The notes below the pieces were generated by a model. The model was given only the letters and a program-made list of their open reading frames with translations. It did not search any database and was not told the origin of the DNA. Shown piece by piece: positions 1 through 8,870 of a DNA stretch of 14,668 nucleotides. The first letter of the stretch is position 1; the number at the start of each line of letters is the position of its first letter. The translations under genes were made by a program, and so were the position numbers. The DNA is from Gamarada debralockiae (taxonomy: Eukaryota; Ascomycota; Leotiomycetes; Helotiales; Hyphodiscaceae), in NCBI GenBank assembly GCA_002803225.1, contig NXFV01000245.1:1-14668 (forward strand), written 5' to 3'.

Positions 1-13
1 ATTGATACGCTGC

Positions 14-1142
14 CTAGGGACAAATAGTCAGATCGCACGTGTTAGCCAGATACACGTTGTAATCCAAGCCGTCCCATGTGCAAGCCGAGATGGCAGGTCC
101 GGGGGCTTCAAGACATGTTCCCGAGACGCCCGATCTGCTGACCGACGTGGCGGTGAAGGTCTCATCTGCGCTGTCTGGGTTTCCGCTGACGATCAGCTTC
201 ACGCCGCAGACGGTGAAGAAATCGCCTTGTGATGGCGGAATACTGATGGGATTGCCTTCCTGATCAACGACCTGGTTGAGATACGAGTTGCACCAATCAT
301 CGGCGGCTGATCCGGCAGCGTAGAGCACCGCTGTGTTTTCATTTGCATAGTCCCATTGGAATACGTCGAAGGTATTTGATGCAGCTGGGGCTGTCGTTGT
401 TGTTGTCGCTGCCGTTGTCGCTGTTACGGTTGGGGGTGTCCATGTGCCCGAATCAACTAGGTACCCTCCGCTATCGTTCACGCCGAGAGTTGGGACCAGT
501 TGGTTGGTGTCGGTCCACCACGGTGTGTATGGCTCGATGGCGGGGCATGTGACTGTCGTTGTCGACGCCTCAGTCACTGTTGTCCCTGTTACTGAGCAGG
601 CTATTGTGAAGCATTAGCAAGATATCCAGTTTCCGGATTCCCTAGACGTCTGCGCGGACGGTGGAGCTAATTAAGCATACCTGTGATGGTTTGGGTGCAT
701 GTCGTGCTGCCGCAGGCTGTTGCTGTCGTTGTTACAAAGTCTGTTACTGAGCAAAACGCCTCACACATTGTCACTGTAGTGCTGGTAGCACATGTTTTCG
801 TCGACGTTTCTTCCGCTGAAAAGTAAGGATGTCAGTATTGGTTTACAGTATAACTTTGTAATGTGTGAGCAACTTTGAATAGCATGGAAAATACGTACTG
901 GTCGTGGGATTGTCATCGCCCTCTCCATTTGTTTCACCAACACCTGGTCCAGGACCTGGACATCCTCCACCTAGACAGCCAGGATTGCTGCATCCAGGAA
1001 TTATAAGTGGACAAGAGGTAGAGCCACAGCCACCAGGAAGCAAGCAGCCTCCGCCGCAGCCCAGAATACCGCAGCCACCGCCACCTATTCATTTCACTGT
1101 CAGCAACTTCTGTTTCTGACAGAAAGAAAGGAGGGAAATATA

Positions 1143-1180
<38 letters not shown>

Positions 1181-2636
1181 GCAGATTCTCTGTGTGTCTT
1201 TGGAACAAACCTGCCGAAAGCTCTGTCTATTGTCAAAGAATCATGCTGAAGAGAGCCATAGCCTGCTAGCACTGCTTCTTAAAGAGATATTGGTATGATT
1301 AAGAAGCAGAGATAAATACTCACATCCAAAAAGTCCGCAACCACCACCTAGGAAAAGTCAGCAACAATGCTCAAGATAGCAAAAACTGTCATGTGAGCTC
1401 GACCATATGGAATAATGATCCTCTATGAGTCGAATTCGTTTGAAGTCAAGGAGGTTATTAGAATGCTTACCGCAGCCAAAGAACCCGCAGTACGCCCCGC
1501 ATTCACATTGTCAAAGTTAGCATTCAATTTCCAGTGAATTTAGTAGGAAAAATATCAATGGGTGAGTTATCAAATCTCCTGTCTGAAGAGCACTATCGGG
1601 GGGGGATGGACACTTACATCCAAAAATTGTACAATCATGTGAGCCGCAGTTTGAAGTACACGTAGACTGCGATGCAACGTCTGAAGTGCTGGAATATGTA
1701 TATTTGACTGTAGGTGATGGGGTAGATATAAGTATAGTTGGCTGCGGCTGAATCGTGACTTGATATGAGCCAGGGAAAAAGACCGGCACTGGTGTCGTAG
1801 ACGATGATGTCGGTACCGGTTGGAAGTTTGAGTATGAACTAGGTGGCGATGGTGGGAAGGTTGCTTCGTTCCCAGGTAGGTTCAGGACGTATGGTGGAGG
1901 CATAACGCTTTGCTCCGCAACAAATGTAGCTGTGGTGGGATCGCCTACTCCTACTGTGACTGCCCAGTAATTGATTTGTGTTATGGTAAATACAGGAATT
2001 GTGATAATTGTCGTGATGGTATAGATCGTTCCACCCGCCGAGGAGAGGAGAGTTGTGGTCAAAGGAGGCCAGCTGATCGTTTCAGGTTCGGGTAGAGGAG
2101 ATGGAGGAAGCACAAAAGTACAGTCTCCATCGCATTCGATGTTATTCAAACCTGGCGGCACATATATGACTCCAGTAGCAGTGCCGCTTCCACCACTTCC
2201 GGAAGAAGAAGAAGAGCAAGCTGACGGTGGGCAATAACCCTACAAAAGAGCAAAGTCAGCAGAAGTTACTTTTTGAGGGAAGCCTTTGGGAGGATTCCTT
2301 CCGAGACATTATTTCATGAGACAGTCCCATATAGGAAATTCTTAGTCCCCGGATCACCTACAAGACTGCATGCGAAGCTACAGAGCGCGGCATAGCTATC
2401 ATCTTCACCTGCCAATGGGTATCCAGTGCCCCCAGTAGAGGCTGGCAGAGCAACTTGGGGACCCTGGTAAGAGTTACTAAGAGTTTTCGTCAAAAATCGA
2501 CAAACGGTTTCACCTACCTCTGTCAGACAACTGCAAGGTCCAGGGCAAAATCCAAGACTGCAGGTGAAGATACATAACGAGGCATAATTTCCAGGTCCGG
2601 TACCACTTGTGCAGGACGGAGTAGGATCTAGGTCCT
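14..2636 (-). CDS. 3' exons (13-20) of a secreted SGNH hydrolase/FN3/Cys-rich protein
   Basis: Exons read on the minus strand: 2636-2518, 2463-2362, 2239-1618, 1506-1471 (doubtful acceptor), 1347-1324, 1084-899, 815-681 and 600-14, ending at TAG 14-16. All junction phases agree. Encoded order, in numbering of the joined 1289-residue protein: two copies of a Cys motif of the type LCxFxCSLGxCPxxxC (about 690-765, the second split by an intron); a Ser/Pro/Thr-rich stretch (to about 955); short CGxFGC repeats and a Gly/Cys/Pro-rich segment (about 955-1035); Thr-rich C-x-V-T repeats (about 1050-1115); and a C-terminal domain with several Cys (about 1116-1289). Such Cys and Ser/Thr modules are common in large secreted fungal wall-active enzymes; their function is not known to me. 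This block has no start codon or signal peptide. Its first exon is in phase with the exon ending at 8887, so I read it as the tail of the gene starting at 12090. An annotator could model it as a separate partial gene. Confidence 0.75.
1139..1177. repeat. (TA)n microsatellite
   Basis: About 19 TA units with one G interruption at 1148. It lies within the 239-nt intron between the exons 1347-1324 and 1084-899, which partly explains why that intron is the longest of the ordinary introns in the gene. Confidence 0.95.
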
Positions 2637-2655
2637 CTATTAGCAGTAGAAGATT

Positions 2656-2663
2656 CTGTTATA
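2656..2663 (+). repeat. Left copy of an 8-bp direct repeat bounding the nested block
   Basis: The sequence CTGTTATA is identical to 8863-8870. Extending outward, AGATT precedes it directly here (2651-2655) and with two extra bases at the other site (8856-8862). It lies 20-27 nt from the intron acceptor. A target-site duplication is a reasonable reading, but 8 bp alone is weak evidence. Confidence 0.45.
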
Positions 2664-2719
2664 CCACGGGAATGTTCACAGCTCCCAACCCTGAGGCGCA
2701 GATGACCAGCGCCGCTCTT

Positions 2720-2760
2720 GCTCAGGCCCGGCTCAGCTTCGGCTCAGGCTGCTCACCCTA
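2720..2760 (+). repeat. GCTCA-rich block, left copy
   Basis: This tract contains GCTCAGGCC, GCTCAG, CTTCGGCT and TGCTCACCC in that order. The same four words occur in the same order and orientation at 8731-8781, with the spacing differing by about 10 nt. The two copies therefore form imperfect direct repeats just inside the two ends of the nested block. They may be subterminal repeats of a mobile unit or two copies of a dispersed genomic repeat. Confidence 0.6.
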
Positions 2761-2860
2761 TTTACGCGATGCGGCGCAAGCCAAGACTAACCTCACCAGA
2801 AATCATCAACTTTTAACGAGGGGCCGAAAAGGCCTCTCTCCTAGCCAGGGATCCCAAATA

Positions 2861-3050
2861 CCGTATTATCTGTCGTACCGTCCCATGGGCTTATAACCCG
2901 TACCTTCCACCTTTGATACCATTAGACCTGGGCTTATACAAGGCTTATAATCCCATACAAAAAGGACAAAAAAGCGGGGTTTCCACTGAAATTGATACAT
3001 TTGGACCTGGGCTTATACCACGGGGTGGGCTTATACGACAGATGATACGG
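2861..3050. mobile_element. 190-bp MITE with 17-bp terminal inverted repeats and TA target duplication
   Basis: The left end reads CCGTATTATCTGTCGTA (2861-2877). The right end, on the opposite strand, reads CCGTATCATCTGTCGTA (3050-3034), giving 16 of 17 matches. Both ends are flanked by TA (2859-2860 and 3051-3052). This arrangement fits a non-autonomous Tc1/mariner or pogo-type element. Inside, the word GGCTTATA recurs in direct orientation (near 2888, 2931, 2943, 3009 and 3028). There is no coding capacity. The element sits between the left edge of the nested block and the 3' end of the ankyrin gene, so it may be a later insertion. Confidence 0.85.
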
Positions 3051-3302
3051 TAGCCTACTGGTTGTCTACTATCCTTGTGCCTTCAACTGTGTCTTTGCCG
3101 TGTTAAATTCGAAAGGATGTGACCCGAGAAATATGCATCATATGATCTAAGGAGCATGCCCTTGACAGTAATTATAGCAAATAGCTCTTATCACTAGTAG
3201 TGAAGTATTAATAACGATAAGTTACTACTCTAGCTTGCAAAAGACCTTATATTCGTGCTATGACAACGGAATCCCTCCCAGGTCATGTCCAAGGGATAAG
3301 AA

Positions 3303-5894
3303 CTAGTGGAACAGAAATAAGAAAGTCCAGGCTAAGACCGTCATCCATGTCAACCACATATAAGGCGCAATAAAGAGTCTGGCGGAAGAACTGTTAGTCT
3401 TATAGAGGAATGTATTGTTTTCCATCTGTGCTTCCTCACTAATGGTCTCAGATGGGGAGAGTTTGGTGGGACACCTCTGAGCTCCGTAGTGCACTGCTAA
3501 AGGAGTGGTCTCCGGCGTTACGCTCTTGAGTAGAGATTCGAATGCCTCAAGGACGCCGTGGGGTACGTGCTGTCGCTCAAAAAGACAGTCCCTTGGCATG
3601 CTACCCTGTATATTGTGCGCTTGGACGTTCAGACCGCGGAGGCAGCTCGATGTTAGTATCTTGATTGACTCTATATCGCCATAAGCAGCGGCGAAATGTA
3701 ACACGGTCCAACCTCGGTGATTTGTTGTCCGCACATTGGCTCCCTCGTCAAGGAATAAACGGAGGCAGTTGTGTGCATTCAGGCGGATTGCCTCTGTTAA
3801 AGGGGTGTCGCCGTCCTTGTCGACGTTATCAATATTGGCGCCCTGCGACAGAAAGAATCGGGCAACTTTATAATTGTCATTCAAGGGAGTAAAGGACAGC
3901 GGTGTGCAGTCATGAGTATTGCGAGAATCCAAAGGGATTCCCCGTACGAGGAGCAGACGGACGAGAGATAAACTGTCGCAGCCAGCGGCAGCCGTGTGTA
4001 GGAGCGTTGCGCCGCGGCCATCCAGTGAAAACGGATTTGCTGATGCCATAAGCAATAATTCGACGCAGCGAGATCTTTGTGATTTTATAGCCCTTCGTAG
4101 CGGATGGAGAGAGGCTGTGGACTGGGGGGAGGGGTTTACATCTGCTCCAGCGAGCAGGAGGGTCTCCACGGCCCGGTGGTCACCAAGAAAAGCTGCTAGC
4201 CCGAGAGGTGTCTGACCCAAAGAGTCCCTGGCATTTATTTGGGAGTGATAGATGGGATTCTCGAGAACTTTCGTCAAGTTCAGTGGTCGAAGTCCTGCAA
4301 TCACCTTGTGAACGTGGGTAAATTGGAATATATCCCAGTCCGGGTTAGGGAACAGACGATGTAGCTGGGATTGGAGCTCAGTCGACGCGATAGTAGTTGG
4401 AGTATTTGGCAACATCAACCGAGCAGCAAAGTGCCAGGCGCTCTCGCCTTCGTCGTTTGGAATATGGGGATCGGCTTGCTTCTGGAGCAGAAACTCGATG
4501 AATTGAATAAATCCAGGGCTAAGAGCTGGGTGTCGCAGCGCGGCACCCAGCACGGAGGTACCATGTCTTGTTTCAGTGTCATTGATATGCGCATTACCGC
4601 TCTGAAGGAGTGCGATGGCTCCATCAAAGTCTTTCGAGTTTATGCGTGAAAATATGTTGCCAGGAACATAGGGGATTCGTCGCGTTATTCGCATCCCAAA
4701 ATGTCGAATATTAGAGTGAGAGCAAAACGCTAAAATTATGGCTCGATTGGGGACCCAGGTTGGAAAAGTGTACCGAACGGTTATGGTAGATTCTGGCGCG
4801 GGCCCAGGGCACGTTGAAACATCACAGTTGATCTTTGGCGTTGGCACACCGGAATACCCCATGAAAAGTGAGCCGAATACGAGTTTGAAAGGCGCTGAAG
4901 TCCCATATCTCACCTGCCAGCTCCAGTTGCGTGAATGGCAGACACATTGACAACTTGCGTTGCAGAACGGCATCATCTGGTGAAATGTGAGATGGGAGAG
5001 TGCCGAATACTTGACGGAAACATCAATCGGATCCGAAAGCGTCGATTCTTTTTGTGGCGAAACCTGACGCTTGGAACATTTATGTGACACCTCGGTACAT
5101 TTGTCAACATGCTCGCTTTCACCGTCAACGCTAGGGCAGATATCTGCAGAAGAGCAGTTTGATGATAAAGCAGTCGATGGCTGCGCGTTCTGGAGAGCGG
5201 AGCGGCAACTCGCGAAAAGATCTGAAAGTTCTTGCAACCCTTGTTCCTGCCCATCTGACACAAGAGCAATTCTATGTTCTATGTCGTTTAACCTCTGTTG
5301 GAAAAGATTCGAAGTCTCTGTAGAAAGCTGTTGACTGTTTCTGATATCGGTAGAGAGGGAGACGAGGCGCATGCCCATGGCATGGCCGTGACATCTAAGT
5401 TTTCGAGTAAGCTGCAAGCTATCAAAATCAACCAAGAGTGCTTACGCAGACGAAGAAACTATAAGCTCCATGATATTGATCCTCCTTTCTCTTAAACCCC
5501 GCTTCATCTGATCAATCTTTCTTCGGCACTTGAGCCATCGTAATCTGTTAGATTTTGAGCATTTCATTGCTTCATCCTCTCGGCCACCGAACTTGCTCAA
5601 CGTGTCTTGAAGTTTGTTCCAAATTGGGATCGCTTGATTTATTTGTCGTTCAATATCCAGGGTAAGGCTATGAGCGGGGCCAAAAGTTTGCGATGGTGGG
5701 ATATCCTTGATCTGGTGAAGCAAATGGCACGCATGGTTTAAGACGGCTTTTGAATCATTGGCCTCATTTGCCAGAGCGATAATCTCGATTGGAACATCTC
5801 TCCAATTTGATATAAGGCTGTGAATAGCATTTGAACTGCGGATAACAACGTCTAGAAGAGACAGTATAGATGAGATAGCCCCCAACGCCTCCAT
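3303..5894 (-). CDS. HeLo-like N-terminal domain plus ankyrin-repeat protein
   Basis: Two exons, 5894-5446 and 5394-3303, separated by a 51-nt GTAAGC...TTAG intron. The join gives exactly 847 codons including the stop (846 aa). The start is the ATG of MEALGAISSILSLL. Residues 1-150 resemble the fungal HeLo-like/'Fungal_N' domain found on NACHT, ankyrin and other signalling proteins: an amphipathic helical opening followed by helices rich in I, L and N. Residues 290-380 carry a CxCxCH motif, then a W-rich segment with LFGSLFMGYSGVP and further Cys, a module I associate with fungal ankyrin proteins of this type. Ankyrin repeats occupy about 406-476 and 536-760, with typical G-x-TPL-x-x-A and GAD/GAN motifs. 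The last 22 residues are strongly hydrophobic, suggesting a membrane tail. Its 5' end faces the HET gene. A role in non-self recognition or cell-death signalling is inferred from domain type and neighbour. Confidence 0.85.
5395..5445 (-). other. 51-nt intron of the HeLo-like/ankyrin gene
   Basis: The donor is GTAAGC at 5445-5440 and the acceptor is TTAG ending at 5395. A nearer CAG (ending at 5412) would make a 34-nt intron and break the reading frame. The 51-nt choice keeps the frame (Ala split GC|A, then Cys-His-Gly). It separates the N-terminal domain exon from the Cys/ankyrin exon. Confidence 0.8.
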
Positions 5895-6447
5895 CGAATT
5901 GGTGGTTGACAGGACAGGCCTTAATAAAATTTCGCATTTGAAAACGTCTCAAAATTCGATGGTATCCCGCGTATATGAGGTCTGCATCGATGATTCTGGA
6001 TCTGGATCTGAGCGGCCGAGAATCGAAGATTTGAATGTTCGCTTGAACCTAAGGCCGTACAAACACTGCCCCCTCGAGGCAAAGAGCACCGCCACCATTT
6101 GACGGGCGTCGTCGGGCGAGGAAACCCAATCCGTGTTACGTGGCTTGCTCCTATTGCACCATTTGCATTCAAGCATCCTACCAGCGACCAGATCTACAAA
6201 TCTGAGCGCCTTCTTTGTTCGGGATAAGTGTTACTCGAAGAGATCTTTTGGGCAGAGACGCTGTTGCACAAACACTACGCCACCACTGAAATCGAGCTCC
6301 AGTACTTACGCTCATAAGTACCGTTGTCTGCCATGAAACTGGAAGACCCATACTCGCCAACCACATAACCTCGTTGGATGATAAAACTCCCAGCATCTTC
6401 TAGTTCTAAATCCTTGGAGAGATTTCTTTATCCAATAGAATTAGCTC
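5895..6447. promoter_or_regulatory. Shared upstream region of the divergent ankyrin and HET genes
   Basis: 553 bp separate the two start codons, which point away from each other, so both promoters and 5' UTRs must lie here or start here. I see no convincing TATA box or known operator. Open frames in this stretch are short and have no recognisable coding signal. Co-regulation is possible but not shown. Confidence 0.5.
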
Positions 6448-8475
6448 ATGCCCATGGCTACACCATCGGCGACAAATTGCCTCGTTCTCAATCAGCCTGT
6501 ACAAGCTCCATCGAGATTGGTTTGTACGAGATGCTGGAGCGTCTGCTTCTCCACGACAGATTTTCGCGGGCTTTGCCAGACCCGAAGAGAACTTTGCAAG
6601 ATCGAAGGCGAATACCGCGTCTCCTACACAGTCGACAAAAAGCACACAAGCGAGTCAGCTTTGAATGGTTGCGGGTGGTGCTCCTTGATCAATCGCCTTG
6701 ACGAGGGGAGCGAATACTCAATCCCTACCGAATTCATAGGAGACAAGAGTACGATAAAAGTCGAACTTGGTATTTGTTCGTTGCATGAGAAATATACACC
6801 TGATGGAAACAACCGATATAGCGTCTGGGTAAACAGAGTTCGTTCAGACTTGAGTGCGTATACAACGGAGGACAGCGCAGTCTCAAACATCGTCACGGCG
6901 CGACCGCTCCATACCGATGTTGCTTCGGACTTGACGTTTGAGAAAATCCAGCAGTGGATAATGAATTGTTCCACACACCTAGAGTGTGGACCGCTGTCAG
7001 ACTCTCCCCTGCCAACCAGGCTCATTGAAGTGGCACCCGAGGACGGAGTCGGAGAGCCTCGAATCATCTCAACTAAGGGAGTCCGAGGGAAATACGCGGC
7101 GCTATCTTATTGTTGGGGCGGTAAGCAGCTTGGCATGACCGTCAAAGAAAACTTTGCTTCTCGATTTCGGCAGCTTGATACAAGAGAGCTTTCCAAGACC
7201 GTGTTGCAAGCCATCCAGACAACTAAACGCTTGGGACTTCGATATGTTTGGGTCGATGCAATCTGCATCATCCAAGATGATGAGGAGGATAGGACAAACG
7301 AGATCAGGCAAATGTGCGACATTTATCGGCAAGCCTACTTGACCATAGTGGCTGCCAACGCCGCCCGTTCAAGCAACGGATTCTGGGAGATCCGACCATC
7401 ACAATCCTCAGCGACTAAAATACCATTCTGGAGCGCCACTGGAGAACTGAGTTGGGTGTGGGTGCAAGCGGAAGGGTGGTATGGTGACGATTCAGAGCCG
7501 ATCAACACTAGATGCTGGACTCTCCAGGAAAGGCTGCTATCCCACAGACTTGTCATATTCGCATCTCATACGATTCAACTTCAGTGTCAACATGATATTG
7601 TCAACTTGGGAGACTCACTGAACATTCCGGCGGGCCTTGGTCCATGGCGCCTGCCATCCGGTCTCACTTACCCACTTCGTCAAGTCAATGCGAAAGGTTT
7701 AACGACGGAGGCGTTAATAGAAGCATGGAAGAAGGTCATTACGCTTTACTCAATGAGGGACATAAAGCGGGTGGAAGAGAGGTTAGTGGCTCTGTCCGGT
7801 CTTGCTCAGGCATTCAACGAAGTCCTCGACACTCCTTACATCGCGGGGTTGTGGTTCGGGCCGACGCTACCGTCAATGCTTTTGTGGGAAGCATGTAGCA
7901 CGTATCCGTTGACACCTAGGTTCCTAACATACATTGCACCAAGCTGGTCGTGGGCATCATATCCAGCATCGATTTCATACCGCAACGGTCATAAGTTACA
8001 AGACATGAAGTCGTTCGACATGGAGATATTGTCGTCGACGTTCCAACTCCAGAACCCCTTGTTGCCGTTCGGCAAAGTTTCGGCGGGGAGAATTGTGCTC
8101 ATGGCAAATGTAAAGCTGGCGACATTCGTCCCACGCGCTGGTTTATCGTGGAAATGTTTTATCGGATCACAACCTTCGCGGCCACCTATACCACCATCCG
8201 GGATATATCCGTCTGATTTTACGTTGCCGGACTGTACGATAGACGTAAGATTTGATTACCAAACTCCACAACAAGAAACAGACGTGGTATGTCTTGCGCT
8301 AGCATCCCGGAGCTACGAATACGATGGTGTTAATTACACAGCACTGGACGGACTATTGATAGAGCGAACAGCCCAAAGAGATTTTCCGCCTGAATATCGG
8401 CGTATTGGCAACTTTTTTGGTGCAATGCAGGAGGAATTTGCTGCATCCGAAAAACAAGAAATAGCTTTAGTTTAG
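6448..8475 (+). CDS. HET-domain (heterokaryon incompatibility) protein
   Basis: An intact single-exon gene of 675 aa. The start is fixed by an in-frame TAG at 6442-6444 just before the ATG; a second ATG follows at codon 3 with a better context (CCCATGGC). The N-terminus has Cys pairs (CTRCW at 26-30, GCGWC at 74-78). The HET domain spans about 214-372 and shows its hallmark blocks: YAALSYCWGG (216-225), then RYVWVDAICIIQDD with the following DIYRQAYLTIVAANA (265-305), then TRCWTLQERLLSHRLVIF (354-371). The C-terminal part includes the motif YIAGLWFG and a W-rich PSWSWAS stretch typical of long HET proteins. HET proteins trigger incompatibility and cell death on non-self contact in filamentous ascomycetes, and the HET domain is related to TIR domains. 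Its divergent partner is a HeLo-like/ankyrin gene. The partner allele or ligand cannot be named from sequence. Confidence 0.95.
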   Translation: MPMATPSATNCLVLNQPVQAPSRLVCTRCWSVCFSTTDFRGLCQTRRELCKIEGEYRVSYTVDKKHTSESALNGCGWCSLINRLDEGSEYSIPTEFIGDKSTIKVELGICSLHEKYTPDGNNRYSVWVNRVRSDLSAYTTEDSAVSNIVTARPLHTDVASDLTFEKIQQWIMNCSTHLECGPLSDSPLPTRLIEVAPEDGVGEPRIISTKGVRGKYAALSYCWGGKQLGMTVKENFASRFRQLDTRELSKTVLQAIQTTKRLGLRYVWVDAICIIQDDEEDRTNEIRQMCDIYRQAYLTIVAANAARSSNGFWEIRPSQSSATKIPFWSATGELSWVWVQAEGWYGDDSEPINTRCWTLQERLLSHRLVIFASHTIQLQCQHDIVNLGDSLNIPAGLGPWRLPSGLTYPLRQVNAKGLTTEALIEAWKKVITLYSMRDIKRVEERLVALSGLAQAFNEVLDTPYIAGLWFGPTLPSMLLWEACSTYPLTPRFLTYIAPSWSWASYPASISYRNGHKLQDMKSFDMEILSSTFQLQNPLLPFGKVSAGRIVLMANVKLATFVPRAGLSWKCFIGSQPSRPPIPPSGIYPSDFTLPDCTIDVRFDYQTPQQETDVVCLALASRSYEYDGVNYTALDGLLIERTAQRDFPPEYRRIGNFFGAMQEEFAASEKQEIALV

Positions 8476-8730
8476 ATCACTAATACATATACCAGATTTT
8501 AAAAGGAGAAAATCGTGTTAGGCTTTAAAGCACCAAGTGGCCCGTAAGGGATAAGCGAATGTAGATCCAAAAATGGTTCCCGAGGATCCTTGTCGGAGCC
8601 AAAATAGGACCCGCCCCTAGAGACAAGACGAGGAAAGTGTAACCGGGCCAGAACGGAGCCAAAACGAGCTCCTGCGTCCTGGGGAGACTAAAGTGGCTCT
8701 TTAATGCACGCTCATGCTTCCTTAGCGTGT

Positions 8731-8781
8731 GCTCAGGCCATGCTCAGGAATGATCACCTTCGGCTTAAACTTGCTCACCCA
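8731..8781 (+). repeat. GCTCA-rich block, right copy
   Basis: This is the imperfect direct copy of 2720-2760, sharing GCTCAGGCC, GCTCAG, CTTCGGCT and TGCTCACCC in order. It contains about 10 extra bases (AATGATCACC region) relative to the left copy. Confidence 0.6.
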
Positions 8782-8862
8782 TAGCTCACGCTAAAGCAGC
8801 AGCAGCTCAGGTTCAAAGATGGAAATGGAAAATGGCATAAAAACATTCCAGTCTGAGATTAA

Positions 8863-8870
8863 CTGTTATA
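8863..8870 (+). repeat. Right copy of the 8-bp direct repeat bounding the nested block
   Basis: CTGTTATA is identical to 2656-2663, with AGATT upstream at both sites. It lies 16 bp inside the host exon boundary. An 8-bp duplication would fit hAT-type insertion, but no hAT transposase or clear terminal repeats are present. Confidence 0.45.

Noticed and set aside
904..1119. Pro-rich plus-strand open frame
   Set aside because: It is the antisense shadow of the Gly/Cys-rich exon 1084-899, whose low-complexity codons leave the opposite strand open.
2609..2896. 95-codon plus-strand open frame at the left edge of the nested block
   Set aside because: It runs across the host acceptor, the GCTCA-rich block and into the MITE end, so it crosses unrelated elements and shows no domain.
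3665..4649. Several plus-strand frames opposite the ankyrin repeats
   Set aside because: They are antisense shadows of a well-supported coding exon with ankyrin periodicity.
5412..5445. A 34-nt intron in the ankyrin gene using the nearer CAG acceptor
   Set aside because: It is shorter than usual fungal introns and puts the second exon out of frame; the 51-nt alternative fits both size and frame.
6378..6701. 107-codon plus-strand open frame before the HET gene
   Set aside because: It overlaps the HET coding start in another frame and lacks any family resemblance, whereas the HET frame is clearly coding.
2656..8870. Calling the nested block a hAT transposon because of the 8-bp repeat
   Set aside because: There is no hAT transposase, no clear terminal inverted repeat at the repeat edges, and the short GGAATGTT pair lies at unequal distance from the two repeats.
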